From the NCBI GenBank assembly GCA_016208805.1, contig JACQXL010000017.1, positions 1 through 5,845 on the forward strand: a stretch of 5,845 bases of DNA. Reading direction: 5' to 3'. The notes below the pieces were generated by a model. The model worked only from the letters and a program-made list of their open reading frames with translations, was not told the DNA's origin and made no database searches. The DNA is from Planctomycetota bacterium (GTDB lineage: Bacteria > Planctomycetota > MHYJ01 > JACQXL01). The translations under genes and the position numbers were made by a program. Shown here in pieces: positions 4,715 to 5,845 of the stretch (positions are counted from its first letter, which is position 1; the number at the start of each line of letters is the position of its first letter).

Positions 4715-5788
4715 ATGAATATAAAAGACCTATCGCTAACCGAACTGGGAAAATGGCTGGCCTCTAAGAAAGAACCTGGCTATCGGGCCAAGCAGATTTT
4801 CCAGTGGCTCTACCAGAAGTCGGCCGCTGATTTCAATGAAATGACCAACCTCTCGCTCGCCCTGCGCGACCAACTCCAGAAAGAGTTCTCATTCTCCTCT
4901 CTCAAACTGTCCAAACGGCTGGTCTCGGCCATAGACTCAACCGAGAAATACGCGCTCACCACCGAAGATGACTTACACATAGAAACCGTGGTGATGCCGT
5001 ATGACGACCGTTGCACGATTTGCCTCTCCACCCAGGTCGGTTGCCGTTACGGCTGTAGTTTCTGCGCCAGCGGTGCGCGCGGATTCAAGCGCAACCTCAC
5101 CGCCGGTGAAATACTGGACCAGATAACCACGGCCCGGCAATTCAAACACGCCGTCACCCACGTCGTCTTTATGGGGATGGGCGAACCGATGGATAACCTG
5201 GATAACGTCCTCAAGGCCGTCCAAACGATTAACTCACCGGATGGCTTCGGCATCGGCGGCCGGCGCATCACCATCTCCACGGCCGGACTGATAGACGGCA
5301 TCATCAAACTCCAGCAGGTTTATAGCACCCTGCCCCAGATAGAACTATCAATCTCGCTCCACGCGCCCAACAATGCCCTGCGCAACAAACTTATGCCCAT
5401 CAACCGGCAGTATCCGGTAGAGGCGTTGATGCAGGCATCACGTGACTATATCGCGGCCACCAACCGCCAGATAACCTTTGAATACATCCTGATAGACAAA
5501 CTCAACTCCTCGCGTAAGGATGCCGAGGCGCTGGCCGACCTGTTAAAGGGAATCAAATGCCAGGTCAACCTGATTATCTTCAACCCCCAATCAATCAGCA
5601 AGCAAGGAGAGACTTTCCATGCGCCGCCGGAAGAAGCCATACTGGATTTCCAGGACGTGTTATTCAAGCGTAAAATTCCTTGCACGCTCCGGGCATCGCG
5701 TGGTAAGGATATCTCGGCCGCCTGCGGACAGTTAATTACTGAACTCTTGCGAAATGGGAAAAAGACCACCCGGAGAGTGTCATTCTGA
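4715..5788 (+). CDS. rlmN: Dual-specificity RNA methyltransferase RlmN (radical SAM)
   Basis: The 357-residue cytoplasmic enzyme adds a methyl group to C2 of adenosine in 23S rRNA (A2503 in E. coli) and in certain tRNAs (A37). The N-terminal accessory domain has EPGYRAKQIFQWLYQK and DFNEMTNLS. The radical SAM motif CRYGCSFC (C110, C114, C117) follows QVG, and the GMGEP SAM-binding motif is at 154-158. Both mechanistic cysteines are present: C103 in RCTICLSTQVG and C337 in RGKDISAACGQL. Length fits the family. I chose the ATG at 4715; an in-frame TTG at 4709 lies in the repeat array. No convincing Shine-Dalgarno sequence is seen. The gene follows ade by 33 bp and may be co-transcribed. The tail is odd: residues 341-347 (ITELLRN) are encoded by a motif found in an intergenic inverted repeat, and the final VSF and stop come from a hairpin repeat. 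Confidence 0.96.
   Translation: MNIKDLSLTELGKWLASKKEPGYRAKQIFQWLYQKSAADFNEMTNLSLALRDQLQKEFSFSSLKLSKRLVSAIDSTEKYALTTEDDLHIETVVMPYDDRCTICLSTQVGCRYGCSFCASGARGFKRNLTAGEILDQITTARQFKHAVTHVVFMGMGEPMDNLDNVLKAVQTINSPDGFGIGGRRITISTAGLIDGIIKLQQVYSTLPQIELSISLHAPNNALRNKLMPINRQYPVEALMQASRDYIAATNRQITFEYILIDKLNSSRKDAEALADLLKGIKCQVNLIIFNPQSISKQGETFHAPPEEAILDFQDVLFKRKIPCTLRASRGKDISAACGQLITELLRNGKKTTRRVSF
5734..5756. repeat. Third copy of the CTGAACTCTTGCGAAA motif, inside rlmN
   Basis: Positions 5734-5754 are identical to the reverse complement of 394-414 over 21 bases, and 5734-5756 match 260-282 at 22 of 23 positions. In rlmN the motif is coding (ITELLRN). Chance identity of this length in three places within 6 kb is very unlikely. 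Confidence 0.8.
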
Positions 5789-5806
5789 GCCCGTAGGGCG
5801 AAGAAT
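5782..5806. repeat. ATTCT-GA hairpin at the rlmN stop codon
   Basis: ATTCT (5782-5786), GA (5787-5788), GCCC (5789-5792), loop GTA, GGGC (5796-5799), GA (5800-5801) and AGAAT (5802-5806). The rlmN TGA (5786-5788) is the last T of the left stem plus the GA step. The frame is the one at 1392-1423 with a different core. It lacks a following T-run, so termination is uncertain. Confidence 0.75.
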
Positions 5807-5840
5807 CTCGTCCCAAATACGCATAAAACGGAGATTCTTC
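5800..5840. repeat. Inverted pair GAAGAATCTC / GAGATTCTTC, continuing past the window
   Basis: GAAGAATCTC at 5800-5809 is perfectly inverted as GAGATTCTTC at 5831-5840, 21 bases apart. The second arm looks like the start of another ATTCT-GA hairpin unit in opposite orientation, cut off by the window end. Confidence 0.6.
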
Positions 5841-5845
5841 ACTCC

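Noticed and set aside
5782..5806. Rho-independent terminator after rlmN
   Set aside because: The hairpin overlaps the stop codon but is not followed by a T-tract; the same is true of the hairpins at 1392-1423 and 1849-1917.
1..5845. tRNA, rRNA, transposase, toxin-antitoxin or defence genes
   Set aside because: I found no matching motifs or gene arrangements on either strand.

Overview
The window looks like chromosomal DNA from an uncultured, moderate-GC Gram-negative bacterium, most likely of the Planctomycetota or a related lineage. That placement rests on the RNase HII-like protein, whose GYGPKLGPL and KPTAGYP motifs I associate with planctomycete homologues, on a lipoprotein with an outer-membrane-type C-terminus, and on the heavy load of short palindromic and tandem repeats. 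It is an inference, not a database result.

Layout. Positions 3-152 (+) hold the last 49 codons of an unidentified protein. Positions 153-448 are gene-free repeat DNA. Three genes then run leftward: an RNase HII-like protein (449-1345), a small three-helix membrane protein (1515-1838) and a lipoprotein with a coiled coil and a probable beta-barrel end (1924-2790). A short divergent promoter region (about 2799-2860) separates these from two rightward genes: adenine deaminase (ade, 2900-4681) and the 23S rRNA/tRNA adenine-C2 methyltransferase rlmN (4715-5788). The window ends inside another repeat.

The genes look like ordinary housekeeping functions: RNA/DNA hybrid processing, purine salvage, rRNA/tRNA methylation and envelope structure. 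No shared pathway links them, and I see no defence system, CRISPR array, transposase gene or RNA gene.

The unusual content is between and inside the genes. Every intergenic gap is filled by repeats that come within about 10 bases of the flanking gene ends. They include tandem arrays with 8-, 9- or 10-bp units, and hairpins built as a 5-bp stem, a GA/GA internal loop and a variable GC-rich palindrome. The only clearly non-repeat intergenic DNA is the divergent promoter pair. Some repeats enter coding sequence: GC-rich palindromes lie in frame inside the RNase HII-like gene and ade, the ade stop codon lies in a 9-bp array, and rlmN ends in a motif shared with an intergenic inverted repeat and takes its stop codon from a hairpin repeat.
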